DNA of 64,000 nucleotides from Orientallactaga sibirica (lineage: Eukaryota > Chordata > Mammalia > Rodentia > Dipodidae): NCBI GenBank assembly GCA_036365145.1, contig JAEOAD010000040.1, positions 13,456,501 through 13,520,500 of the forward strand, given 5' to 3'. This document shows, piece after piece, positions 1 to 13,400 of the stretch. Position 1 is the first letter of the stretch; each line of letters starts with the position of its first letter. A model generated the notes under the pieces. The model saw only the letters and a list, made by a program, of their open reading frames with translations. It was not told the origin of the DNA and made no database searches. A program made the position numbers and the translations under genes.

Positions 1-1363
1 TATAGTGACATTTGTAGAGCACTTCCTCTGACAGCAGGCTAATAAGCAGAATTAAAATATTACTTCAGTTATGCTTAATTCCACAAAGCTTTACAGACAT
101 AGGTCAGAGAGGTTGAACAGCTTATTTAAGGTCACATTTTCAGGCAGTGTGTATTGGAAACAGCTTTCTTCCTTTTCTCTGAGTTCAAGAATGAAGCTAC
201 ACACTCTATCAGAACATAAAGCCTGAGGGCAAGAAATGTCCTTAGAGGTGTTGGCCTCCACCACCACCACTGCTGCACTTGTGGATGTTCTCGAGAGGAG
301 GTTTCTCCTCAAAAAGGACCTTTAACTTTCTGGAAATCCCCGAAGATTTGCATATGATTTTGGCATTATTCTTTTGAATGACTGCCAATTTCTTTTCTGC
401 ACTTGTGACATATGGGGGGGTGTGTTCTGTGATGAAACAGTTATTATAAATAAGGATTCCTTGTATCTGTATTATTTTGAAAGTTACAATCTCTCAAATT
501 TCTAGGCATAAATGGAACCCTCAAAATCTATTCATGAACCTCCATGAAATAAGATTTACAACTGATGTCAACAGTGACTCAGTAGTCCCATACACACTAC
601 AGGTCTTTATAAGCTAAGAAAGCTGTGGCTCAAGGAGGAATAGGGTAGGGACATCATGTACAAGCTCATCATCCCCCTCACACTTTAATATCACTCCCTA
701 GTTTAAGGCATTAGCTGCCAGGGTTCTTCCACCAGATTGCAAAGCTGGCCCTATCCTGTCAACTTTGTTCTTCACTCAGTGTTTAGACAAATCCTTCCTT
801 TACCACTAAAGAATTAAAATAGTGCCCCTTTCTAAAAAAATAAAACCTCTTCTCATACATTTTCATGTTTCTTTTTTTTCTTTCTATTGGAAAATAAAAT
901 CTAAGAGCAGTTTTATGTCTTTCTTACTCATTCTCTGTAACCAGATCCAGAATGAGCCTAAAATACTAATAAGTGTTTGTCAAATGGATCAGCAAATGAA
1001 TGAAAGTGTATCAGTATAAGTTAATAATCTGGTGTTATGTTGTTTGTAATTTGTAGTTGTTTGAAGTGACTATTTCAGAAAAATAAAAATTTAATTACTA
1101 AGTTTGAAAAAATAAACTAGTTAAATCTTGCTTAACATGTTATATACATAATATAGCTAAGTATAAATAATTTTGAAATTTACATATGTGAAAAACTTAT
1201 AATTAAGTGTTACTAAATTTTTATTAGAAAATAAGTTAGGAGTTACTAAGCGTGAATTCATCCAGGCTGTTAACTTTCCAACAATCCGAGAGTGTAACTG
1301 CCTGGAGTCACTTGTCACCTGGGGTGTCTGCTCTTACTGTCTCTGTCCACTCTCTCCTTTCAG
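1..1363. other. CLOCK intron, 5' edge of window
   Basis: AT-rich. I see no SINE, LINE or exon, and no sequence resembling the first CLOCK coding exon. Short open frames look like chance. Confidence 0.6.
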
Positions 1364-1423
1364 AGATGACAGTAGTATTTTTGATGGATTGGTGGAAGAA
1401 GATGACAAGGATAAAGCAAAAAG
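1364..1423 (+). CDS. CLOCK: CLOCK exon, residues 16-36
   Basis: Encodes the acidic N-terminal stretch [19 protein letters not shown] just before the bHLH. It follows a pyrimidine-rich tract ending CAG and is followed by GTAGTT. It begins with the last base of a split Arg codon and ends two bases into another, which the next exon completes. Confidence 0.95.
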
Positions 1424-4400
1424 GTAGTTTGATGTTCGTTCTAAAAGAGTAAATAAGTGAGTAATGTATGTGAATGTCATAGTACATAGGAATTTAATGA
1501 TTTTAAAAAGGTATATGCTGTAAGAAGTTAGTTCTGTTAGTGATGTGCATGAACTTCACCAACCAATATGCAGTTTATAAATTAAATTCGTTCCTGACCT
1601 TTTGGAAGAGTGCTTAGACAAAAACAATTAGAAAATCTGACTTTATAGAACAAATAACTGGAGGTATTTTAAGATGATGAATTGCCCTGTAAGTTTTAAT
1701 CCATGTAAATGTATTAATCTTATTGGCATTTTACAAAAACATGTATATCAAATGTATAAATACAAAAGGATCACTAGTGGTAAACTTACATGAGAAATTA
1801 TTTCCCAAATAAATATTGTATTATTGGAATCCTAGGAAATAAGTATTTATTGCCATGTTTATTTATGGACACACATGTGATATCATGTACAAATTGAGCA
1901 CTGTATTATACTGTTTGTGAGATTAAGTGGACTAAGAACTGCATATTTAATTTTTTCATCATATTTTATTTCCTTTTTTTTATTAAGAGTATCTAGAAAC
2001 AAGTCTGAAAAGAAACGTAGAGATCAATTTAATGTTCTTATTAAAGAACTTGGATCCATGCTTCCTGGTAATGCTAGAAAGATGGACAAATCTACTGTTC
2101 TTCAGAAGAGCATTGATTTTTTACGAAAACATAAAGGTAAAACTTTAACTTTGTAAAACAGGTATTGGTTTTTATAGCAGACTTTCCCTAAAGTATGAGT
2201 TGTGAGACACATAAGATTGCTTTCTCCCTTGGGATTTTAAGAGGGAGAAACCAACTGCTTAAAAAGAAAGATTTCCTAGTATGTTCTTTTCTTTCATTCA
2301 ACAAACATTTATTTGGTGCCTGCCATATGTCAGATCCTTATGAAGTAGTTTTAGTCTTTCTTGGCTGTCAGGTCACTGCAGCTAGTGGAGACACACATGT
2401 AGAAACATGATTAAAATACAAATTATTCTAATGTGAGTAGCGATTAGAAACTTTAAGCTTACAGTATGAACATAGAGAAGACTGTCAAAGAAGGTTTACA
2501 AATAAGTAATTTTTTTAGGTTACGTCAGAAAACAGCATTTCACATGAAGGAGATGATACGTACAAAAGCAGGGTTCTTTATTTAACTGGAGCATGTTTGG
2601 GTTGGAAAGCTATTTGAGATTAGGAAGCAGGTCATACAAGCCCTTTACATGCCATTTTAAAAGATCATTATTTCAATTTATAGCTACGAAATAAACATTA
2701 TATTTTAAAATATTTGCAAAAAGAAGAAAATCATCTTGACTGAGTCAGTCATGAAAAGAAAGCTTAAAGAATATCATGGGCTGGAGAGATGGCTTAGTGG
2801 TGAAGGCGTTTGCCTGCAAAGCCAAAGGATCCCAGTTTGATTCTCCAGAACCCCTGTAAGCCAGATGCACAAGGGGGTGCACGCATCTGGAGTTCGTATG
2901 CAGTGGCTGGAGGCCATCGTGCACCCATTTTCTCTCTCCCTCTCTCTCTCCCGCCCTCTCTCTCTCTCTCTCTCAAATAAATACATAAAATATATTTTAA
3001 AGTTTTTATTTAAAAAAGAATATCCAATATTTTGTTAGCAGAGATACTAACTTAAAAGGACATGTGTTTTCAGATATCAACAAAGCTACAGAACTTCTCA
3101 AAGGGATAATCACTAGTGCCTCTGTTCACTCTCCCTACCTTACTTCATAATCCATTACTAAACCAGTTTATGCTCTGCTCCTCTTTAAATTGTTTGCCAG
3201 TTTCATTAGTGATGTTACCCCCATCCTTAGTAGGGCTGGAGCTTTTCTGATTCCTCCTTCTCCTTGCCTTTCTGTGGAAGTGGACCTTGGGTTCTGTCTG
3301 CCAGTGACTGTATTTCCCTGAAGGCTTTCATCGATTTGTGCTGCTCCCTCCTGCTGATTGGGACTAACTTCTCTCTTTCTCAAGGGCTTAGCCCTGTGTT
3401 CTTATTTCTCAACTGCTTCCCTTTTCAATCTCTTTTTTATATCTACAGTTATTACGATCCTGTATTAAACTATTAAATCTTTATTTTTAGGTAGAAAATT
3501 TTTTAATCTTGTATTTCTAGATAACTTCTGGATATTTCTTTTCCATGTCCCCAAACTCAGTGCTGCTAAAACTTAAGTTCATTTTCATTTTGTCAAGCCA
3601 GTTTCTCTCTTACGTTACTATTTCCTATTTTTATTCTAGTCAGACAGGATTCAAATACGAAAATACTTTTGGAATTTGTTTTCATTTACCATAGCATGGT
3701 ATCATGTACCACACACTGTTCTGTTATTGTTTGGGAAATGTGCTGGAACTCCATATATTCATGACACCACTGTCATTCTACTACCTTGCCCACTTTGTTC
3801 AGATGGCACCTCACTACAACCAGTCTTCTAGACATAGGTACTTATAAGTGGTTGTTGAATGAAATGAAGTGAAGTACATACATTTCCACCTCCTATGACG
3901 AGAGCATTGATTTCAGTATTAATTAACTAGGGTATTTTTCCATTCCACATTGGATGTATGAGTCTCATAAAAATGAAATCAATGATAAGTTAAAAGGGCA
4001 TTTTAAACTACTTACCAATCTGAAGCAGGTGTTTATTTAACTCAACTTGATTGCATTTGTTTGTGGATAACCCTTTCTCTAAATGTGTAGAATTGATACA
4101 AATTTGTAAAGCAATACCATTCACAGAATTCTTAGCTATACTTTTTAGTTATTCTCCATATAGCACTTGTAATATGCCAAATTTCCTGTGAAAAAATGCC
4201 ATGTCTACATATCTAATAATAAAGAATCAAAATAGTATAATTGATGCTTTTAAAGGCATATTTTATAGTGTACAGCTTGTGGTTTAAGTTTTTAGTTTGC
4301 CTGGTTGTTAGAGTATGTCTGTATTTTAAAAATGAAAAGCTATAATCCTAGCATTTAGATGCTGAAGGTGGAGGATCACAAATTTGGGGCCAGTTTGAGA

Positions 4401-7400
4401 TACCTAGTGAGACCCTATTTAAAACAAAAAGTGTTAACCTAAACAATTCCGATTTCATTATTTATAAACACTATCTTGTTAGTAATTCTGTTAGGTGTAA
4501 CAACATAGTAGTAATTAGATGTGTGTTCCATGCCAAAGTCACTCTGGGAATAAAATCACTCTGAAGTTTTCCCCCTAATTTCAATTTAGTCTCCTGGATT
4601 AAATAAAATAAAGCAATTAAGATTTTGAAGACTTTTTTTTTTCCTGGCAAAAGTAGGTCTTCTGCGGAAAACAGACAATGAGTTCTATGGCAGCTTTCCT
4701 CGGAGCCAACATCCTAGTCTCTGCTAGGTAGTACCACACTTCACCTGTCGGTAAAAGAAAGGCACTGCTTCACAGTGTGTGACCTCCATCATCCCAGTGC
4801 CGTCTGCTCGCTCTTGTTTCTATCTCTCATGATGGAACAGGAGGGAACAGCTCAGGCCTGTCAGCCACAGAGGGTATCAAAGCTCCTCAGGAAAAAAAAG
4901 AAAAACAAAACAAAAACAAAGCTACTGATATTTAATTACCCAGACCAAATCCATGGAAATAGTCTCTTATTATCTCAGATGCCGCATCCTGCCCGTCTGT
5001 TGTGTAGATCAGCAAACGCCTTTCATTCTCATCTTAAGTAGAGCAGGAAGAGAGGGCAGCTAGTAGGATCTTTGTACTTCCACAGTGGTTCGAGTATGCC
5101 ACTAATGTGTCAATCTGTTTACAGAAATCACTGCACAGTCAGATGCTAGTGAAATTCGACAGGACTGGAAACCTACATTCCTTAGTAATGAAGAGTTTAC
5201 ACAGTTAATGTTAGAGGTATGTCCACATTTGATTTTTGAAAATTTTATTTTTTTAAAAAAATTAGAGGGATGATTAATTTTAGTATAGTTTTAGCAGCAT
5301 TAATATTGAAGAGTCTTAATTCAGGGTAAATGTAATAAGGTATGTATGTGTACAATTAAAACTGATCAATCAGTTGATCAAGTATAATAAGCAGTACCAT
5401 GTGGTAGAGTAATAGGAAGTTTTCATATTTTTGTTATTTGAAATTTTGAGATGCTTTTATAGGCATTAGAAATCTCTAACTATTGAATTCTCAACCTAAA
5501 CTGCCAGCTATATCCTAACAAAGAGTAAGATTTATTTTCACATCAGATAGTATTATGAAATGTGTTTGCTTTAGTCCAGTTGAGCTGCTATGCCAGAGTA
5601 CCATGGATCAGGTAGTTTGTCATAGAGGCCTAGAAGTTCAGTATCAAGGCTCCAGTGGGCCGGAGATATGGTGAGAACTCTTAATTCCTGTTTCATAGAT
5701 GACCATCATTTTATTGTGTCTGACATGAGAGAAGAGGCAAAGAAGTTCTTGAGTCGTCTTTTGTAGGGACACCAATTCCATTATGAGGACAATACCCTTG
5801 TCAGCTAATCTCCTACCAGCCTCCCACCTCAGAATCAATCACTTTGGTGAATAGGGTTTTAGCATGAATTTTGCAAGATAAACGCATTTAGTCGATAGTG
5901 GTACCCTACTAAACAGTAGATTCTTAAAAATAATTAAATTGCAAAATTAACTCAAAGTAGTAATAAACACATTTTGAAAATAGAAAAAGTGAATCACACA
6001 TTGAAAGACTATCATTCAATTTGAAACTCAAAAATAAATAACCAGAGGTTCTTGGTGACAGAGTTGTTTTTAAGAACAAGTTAGAGTCGATTTTGCTTGT
6101 GTGCAAATATAAAATCCACAAAATTTTTAATTATTCATATTGTTATTTTTTTAAACTTTTAAACCCTTTCCTGAATAGAATAGTCTAAATCCTTTTATGT
6201 ATAGAAACTCCTTCTTAGATGAACATCAGTCTTCTTAATCACCAGTAATAGGAAACAGGTTGTGTACTTTGGAAGTGACAGAGACAAGAAAAAAATCGGT
6301 GCATAAAGTTCTAATCCCAGCTATTCAGGAGGATCAGATAGAGAATTTGTTTCTGCTCTGGCCAACATAGGGGGATACTATATTAAAACAACAAAACAAA
6401 ACAAAAAACCCAATCGCACCAATAATAAACTCCAAGAATGTAGATATAGAATACAATAAAGCAGCTGGAGAGGCGAGACTGCAGATTGGTAAGTCATCTC
6501 CTGGCCCCCATCTTACTTGTTTGGGCTTATTATTTTAGACTTTAAGTATTTACTAGTATTATATATATGTAATGACTGTGTCTCAAATTTCTGCATATTT
6601 ATTAAAGTCTGAAACAACATATTTTGCAATAAAGAGTGATTTATTTTGTTTATGCTTTACTTAGAACAGTTAATTGATCAGAAATGTTAAGGTATGAAAG
6701 TTTGTTGGAATATATATACATTGTAAACATTTAAAACTTTAAGTCATTGCATTTTCACAAGTCTTTGGGACAAGAGTTAGTATCCCTTTCTTACTCCAGG
6801 CCAGGTAAAAAGATCAAGGAACCCAGGGCATGATGAAACTTACCCATACTCACATGGCAGAAAGTTCCCCTCAAATTTCTTGCAAGGCCACTTGAGGTTA
6901 TCTCAGCCACTACTATGTGCGTCACATTAGACTTGTTTCTGTGAAAGCTGGCTAGAATATGAACTATAGCTCTGAACCAGCAGTTACCTCTTTAAATTAG
7001 CATACAGTTAGCATATGCCCCAGATATTAGTTCTTAATTTTATTAAATTTTTTTCTCTAAAAAGTAGTTTGACCTTGTACAAAAAGCTCTTTAGATTTAT
7101 AAGCAATATGTTTATGAAAAAATACACACAGGGTAATGTCTATAATGGAGAAAGAAATTACTCATTTAGCCGGGCACGGTGGTGCATGCCTTTAATCCCA
7201 GCATTCGGGAGGCAGAGGTAGAAGGATCACCGTGAGTTCGAGGCCACCCTGAGACTCCATAGTGAATTCCAGGTCAGCCCGGGCTAGAGCGAGACCCTTC
7301 CTCAATCAAAGAAAGAAAGAAAGAGAGAGGGAGGGAGGGGGGAATAAATGACTCATTTACTTTTTAATCTCAGGGCAGTTATTCAATAAGATAATTTGTG

Positions 7401-10400
7401 TTCATTATAAACTGCCTTTATTGAATGAATAAATTCTTATAATTAAAATTATGTGGGATGGAGAAATGGCTCAGCAGTTAAAGGTGCTTGCTTGCAAAGC
7501 CTGACAGCCCAGGTTCAATTCCCCAATACCCACATAAAGCCAGATACACAAAGTGGTGCATGTATCTGGAGTTTATTTGCAGTGCCAGGAGGCCCTGGTG
7601 TACCCATTCTCTCTCTTCTCTCTGCTTGTGAATATAAATAAATAAAAATTTTTTAAAAAGCATAGTCTTTCTTTAAAAAAATAAATAAAAATATGTATGT
7701 ACTCTCATTAATAACCTTAATGTTTTACTAATAGGCTAGATAGGAGAGTGTTACCTTCAGTTTTTATTCATGTGAGAAAGTTTTGTTTGTTAATTGCCAT
7801 GGTGTATGTAGTATATACATAAAACTAAGTTCTTTTCCTTGTTGCTGTGACAAAATACCTGACAAGACACAACTGAAAAGCAGAAGGATTTGTTTTGACT
7901 CATGGTTGACATTCCCTCATAGAGGCAGGAGCATGAAGCAAAGCTGTTCACATTGCCCCCCCTCCCTGATCAAGAAGTCGGAGTGACGAGTGCTTCTGCT
8001 CAGCCCACCCTTTCATTAAGGGTGGGAGCCCAGCCCAGTTAGGCTTGGTCTTCCACCTTGGCGAACATAATCTAGAAACTCACAGACAGACCCAGGGGTT
8101 TGTCTCCTAAGTGATTTCAGATCCAGTCAGGTTGACAACCAAGATTAACCACTGCATTATAAAAACAGAGAAAATTTTATGAAAAACATGAAACTAAGTT
8201 AATTTTCATGATCATAGATGTTAGGTTTACATGACTGAAATAGTGTGTTTACTTCTGCAATGTCAAGAGTATGCTTGAGTTTTAATATGTACAACTAGAT
8301 ATATGTACCTTCTATTAACATGCCAAGATGAAGGATATGTATATGTGTATGTGTATAACTTACATCTTCACTATAGATGTTAGTGCACATTTACTTTACA
8401 AGCGTAATGTCTATAAATTTGCTGGTTGTGTATGATGCAAAATTTTTGATTCATAATTTAGAGCTGGTTTTGTTCATAAAATAAAGGGATTATGTTTAGG
8501 TGATGTTTATTTGACTAGAAAGAATATAGTGTTTGTTATATTAAGTAGTTGTGTTGATTAGATTACAGAGAAGCAGGCTATTGCAGTCAGGTTCATATTG
8601 CTGGCCAAAAAAAAAAAAAAAAAAAAAAAAACCCTGACCAAGAGCAGCTTGTGGAAGAAAGGGTTTATTGTGGCTAACAGACTTGGGGGAAGCTCCATGA
8701 TGGCAAGGGAAATGGTAGCATGGTGGACATCACCTCCTGTCCAGCATCAGGTGGACAACAGCAACAGGAGCGTGTGCCGAAACACTGGTCAGGGGAGGCT
8801 GGCTATCATGCCCATAAGCCTGCCCCCAACAATACATCACCTCCAGGAGGATCCAATTCCCAAATTGCCACCAGCTGAGGGCCTAGCATTCAGAACGCAG
8901 AAGTTTATGGGGGACACCTGAATCAAACCACTACACAGGCCATATACCACTTTCAGCAGAGTTTCAAATGCAGGCTGGATCTCAGTATGCTCAAGTTTCT
9001 AGTACAGGAGATTGGTGCATGGCTCTAGCTCAGCAACTTCATTTTACCACTGAGGCCCAGAGAAGTTGCAGCTTGCCCACATAATATGGATAGTTAATGG
9101 GATAACTGCACCTAAAGTTTTTTTTTAAAGAAATGCTGTAAGTGCTAACATTTTTATTATACTTGTTGACCATTTCATACATGTTTGTAATGTGTCTTGA
9201 TCATATTTACCCCCATTGTCCCCTCTTATTCCACTTTCTACTCCCATTAAACCCTTCGTTCTTCCCAACAAATCCCTCTTCTGCTTTCCCATGTTTGTTT
9301 TTGCGGACCATTGAGTTTAATCAGGTCACTGCATGAGCATGGGGGTGGGTCATTCACTGCAGTATGGACAGCTTCCTGAAGAACATGGTTCCTTGTGTGC
9401 TAGCAACTGTCCATGGCCAATAGTTTCTCAAGGAGGAGTGGGGTCTTGTAAACCCTTCTCCATCATGCTTGGAATGTTGAGAGGTCCAGTCTTGTGTGGA
9501 GAGCACACATGGTGTGAGTTGGTGAGCTGTGTGGTCGTGAATCCAGAAGACAGTGGTGTAGTGCTCCTTCCCACTCTTCCCTCCTGCACTTTTCCCTGAG
9601 CCGCGGAGGGACTCATGAAGACGGCTCATTCATGGCTGAGCACGCACTAACGAGTCACTTAACTCTCAGCACTTTAACTAGCTATGAGTCTGGCATTAAC
9701 CACAGTCCGCTGCAGAAAGGAAGTTTACCTAATGGAGGCCTGAGAACAACACTAATCTATAGGTGTAAACATTAATATTTAGCAGAGTGATTAATATTAT
9801 GTTTCTTTTGCAAAACAACATTTGTAGTGCCCCTACTCCCAGGGTCTGTGACCCCTCCAGCCATGTGCTTTTAACCAGGTTTGCAGTGCCGAGCATGAAT
9901 TCGCCCCAGTGGAGTGGGCTGCAAGTAGAACCACGGGCTTAGTGTCCGTTTTCAAGTTTGTGTTGGCACTCTATTCTTCATTTATTTGTCCCTTCCCTCT
10001 CCGCTTCTCTTTCATTTGTCCCTTTCCCTGTTGTCACAGTTGCTTAAGGAATATTTTTACTATCTTTGGACTACTGGAGTAGGCAAGTCCATACAACTTA
10101 GCCTGATCATATATCTGTAATGTCATCTGTTAAGTCATCTCTTAGAACCTGACTTTACCCCTTGAAATGGTGCTCTACTCAAAAGCTGTCTGGATTCTGA
10201 GTCTGGATTTTTTGGGGGGCTGAGGTGGGGAAACAAGTCTTTGGCAAGATGTTGAAGGCTTTTTTCTGCAAGAAGGAAGAGGAAGTTTACATCTAGAAAT
10301 GGATTAACTTATCAGCATGCTGATTGATGTCCATTGTCTTCAGAGAGGAGATGCGCTGGCATTCCTAGCAGCGCCCTTCCAGCAGGGGACACCATCACAG

Positions 10401-13400
10401 TGCAAGTTCACCTGCTTTCAGTGGATGAAAAGCAAAGTTTTCTTCTTACCATCATCTTGACCCAAGTCACATAGTAATACAAAGATAATTGCTGGTGAAA
10501 TAATAATGAACAGTGCTGGCATTATTGATCTAAAGAGTTATTATAGTGAGTTGGCTTAGCTTATGAGATTTCTATCCCCTGTTATACCTTCTTTGTCTAA
10601 AAACAGACTTGTTTGAGCCATTCTAGAAGGTAGGCATCTACTTGAGATAAGCTCTCTCAGATACTCACATGTACCCAGTAGGAAAGAAGAGAGAGAGAAG
10701 GGTGCCTTTTCTGTGCAGTCATCAGAGGCTAGGGGTGTATATTAGTGGCACAATACTTGCTGAGCATTAGATTCAATCCCTAACACTGAAAATAATAATT
10801 ATTATTATTATAAGTTTGAGTTGGGTATAGTGGCTCACTGCTATAATCCCAGCTCTAGGGTGACTGAGGTATGAGGGCTCCCTGAGTTTGAGGCCAGCTT
10901 GGGCTATAATAACCCAGGCCAACAATGACAAAAAAAAAAAAAAAAAAGGAAAGAAAGAAAGTAAACCGTTAACATAGAATTAGAGAGGGATTGCTTTTAC
11001 TCCCAGGGTTGTCATTGATACAGTAGAAAAACTGTTGGCTTGGGCCACGCTTGTCTTCAGGTTCAAGTGTGATTACGATGCCCAGTCTTGCAGTGCTTGC
11101 CGCCCTTTGAAAGAGCTCTTCAATTAAAAGAAGCTATCTTCAACTTCTCCACTGGATCTTCCTTTGTTTTTAGCCTTGTTATCCTTACACTTGTTTCATA
11201 AAGTATACTTGTTATCCCTGAAGCCTGTTTTGTTTTATCGTGTGTTCCCTCATACTTGGTCCTTCTCTTCTCAAATGAGTGACGGAGAGGAGTGCTTAGA
11301 AGAGCTCCTGCCATGCACACGTGCTGACCGCCTTGTCCTGGCCTTGCTCTCCTGTGGACAGCACTCTTCTGAGTGGTTAGAAGAGCTACTGCCATGCACA
11401 TGTGCTGACCTCTTGTGCTTGCCTTGCTCTCCTGTGGACAGTACTCTTCTAGAAATCAGCAGATTTACTCACTCTCCTGTGCCTTGTCCTCTTTGACCTC
11501 ACTGCACGGTACTTTCTTCTCCTCCCACAGCTGATCCTGACATTTCTCTGGGTCTTTTTCTTTTCCTCACCCCAATATTTAAGTGATTCTCCAACTACTT
11601 GTCTTTGGCCTGCTTCTGTTTTCTGGAGACCTCATTTCTTCACCTGTAACTTCTAAGGTCTCTTTTTACCAGTGTCAGGATTTTTCTGATTGGGTCTCAT
11701 CTTATTTTTTTTGGACCTAATTTCATAGTACTTTCTTGTTTTATTCCCTACATATACATCTCTGTATTCTTTAATCTTTTCCATATGTGCTCGCACACAC
11801 ACAAACGCCATCCTGTACATCTTACACTTATGTTAGCATTTCATTAATAATAGTGTTTTCCTGTGGGTCTGAGATACGTTACTGGTGGTGTGTGTTGGAG
11901 ATGTGTGCTTCTTCAAATGAGCTCAGTGTACAGCATGTTGTACACACAGTATACACAGCTAAAAAGGCAGAACATTAGCTCTTCTCTTTAGATGCCAGCT
12001 CTCCAGTAGATAGCCACAAAATTATTTTTTCCCTTTCGCATATGTTTAGAGATGCACAAGGAGAAAGACTGGCATTTTGACTGTACACTGGATATTTATG
12101 CATTAAGTACTTTGTGATTATTTTATTTCCATCCTATGAAATAGTTTTTTCTTTCCATTTAACTGACCATTATGTTTAATTTCAGGCTCTTGATGGTTTT
12201 TTTTTAGCGATCATGACAGATGGAAGTATAATATATGTATCTGAAAGTGTGACTTCATTACTTGAACATTTACCAGTAAGTATAAAAATACTACAGTCTA
12301 ACATTGAATAGCTATTTTAAATATTCTGAAGGACTAGGAAGTGGACCCAGAGCTCTGTTGAGATGTGATTGGAAGGTGGGATACAAGCTAGATGTGTGTG
12401 TCCTGACCCCTGTCCCTTAGTCAGAATAGTCACCTACACTTGAACCTCTGTCCTTCAGTTTCTATTTATTTGTTTTATTTTTTTGGTTTTTCAAGGTAGG
12501 GTCTCAGTCTTGTCCAGGCTGACCTGGAATTCACTATGAAGTCTCAGGATGGCCTTGAACTCTTTGAGATTTTCCTACCTCTGCCTCCCGAGTGCTGGGA
12601 TTAAAGGCATGTGCCACCACGCCCAGTTCTGTGTTTTGTTTTTGAGGGACACTCTCACTCTAGCTCTGGCAGGCCTTGACCTCTTGGCAGTCCTGCTACT
12701 TCAGTCTCCTTCCTGAGTGCTGAGGCTTAAGGGTCACTTGGCTTCCTTTTTTATTCTAATGCTGTCTTTTCAGTGGTTTCATTTTGAAATGAGCCTGATG
12801 AATATGTTAAAATACTGAGAAGATTCCTAGAATTACCAAATTTCTACTGAGGTACTTGTGGCTATTTGAAATTTATAGATAATTTCCTCTGAATGACTTT
12901 AAAAACCTAAAAATAGTACTTTCTTTCAGTGTAACTTGAACTGAAGATGCAATAATGACCATATTAAATTTATTTTCATTGTAATCAAAAAGATGCACTG
13001 GGCTAGGGATGTAGCTCAAAAGTCAGCCACCTTGAATTGTGCATGTGCATATATATATATATATTTTTTTTTTGCCTTTCCGAAGTAGGGTATCACTGTA
13101 GCTCAGGCTGACCTGGAATTCACTGTGTAGTCTCAGGATGGCCTTGAACTCACAGCAATCCTCCTACCTCTGCCTCCCAAGTGCTGGGATTAAAGGCATG
13201 TGCCTCCATGCCCTGCTTAATAGTTATAATTTCTAATAAATAGTAACATTGCCCTAATGTAGAAATATAAGTCAGCCAGCAGAACTTTGATTTCTTTTTC
13301 ATGAAAGTGATTAAACAGGATAAAGATATGCAGATAGCTACCATTTCATCTTCCATTTGTGATAGATTTGGTAACCAAGTGAATGGATGGTATGCTATTA

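Noticed and set aside
1..1363. First coding exon of CLOCK
   Set aside because: I looked for the short exon encoding the N-terminal Met-to-Asp15 segment and found nothing resembling it. It must lie further upstream.
2774..2986. Arg/Glu-repeat open frames such as those starting [11 protein letters not shown]
   Set aside because: They are antisense translations of the CT-rich tails of SINEs and recur at each SINE.
9333..9629. 88-91 codon frames on both strands
   Set aside because: They overlap in a stretch that looks retrotransposon-derived, without any family match.
11164..11496. A 110-codon Cys/Leu-rich frame
   Set aside because: Half of it is an 81-bp tandem duplication, and nothing else suggests coding.
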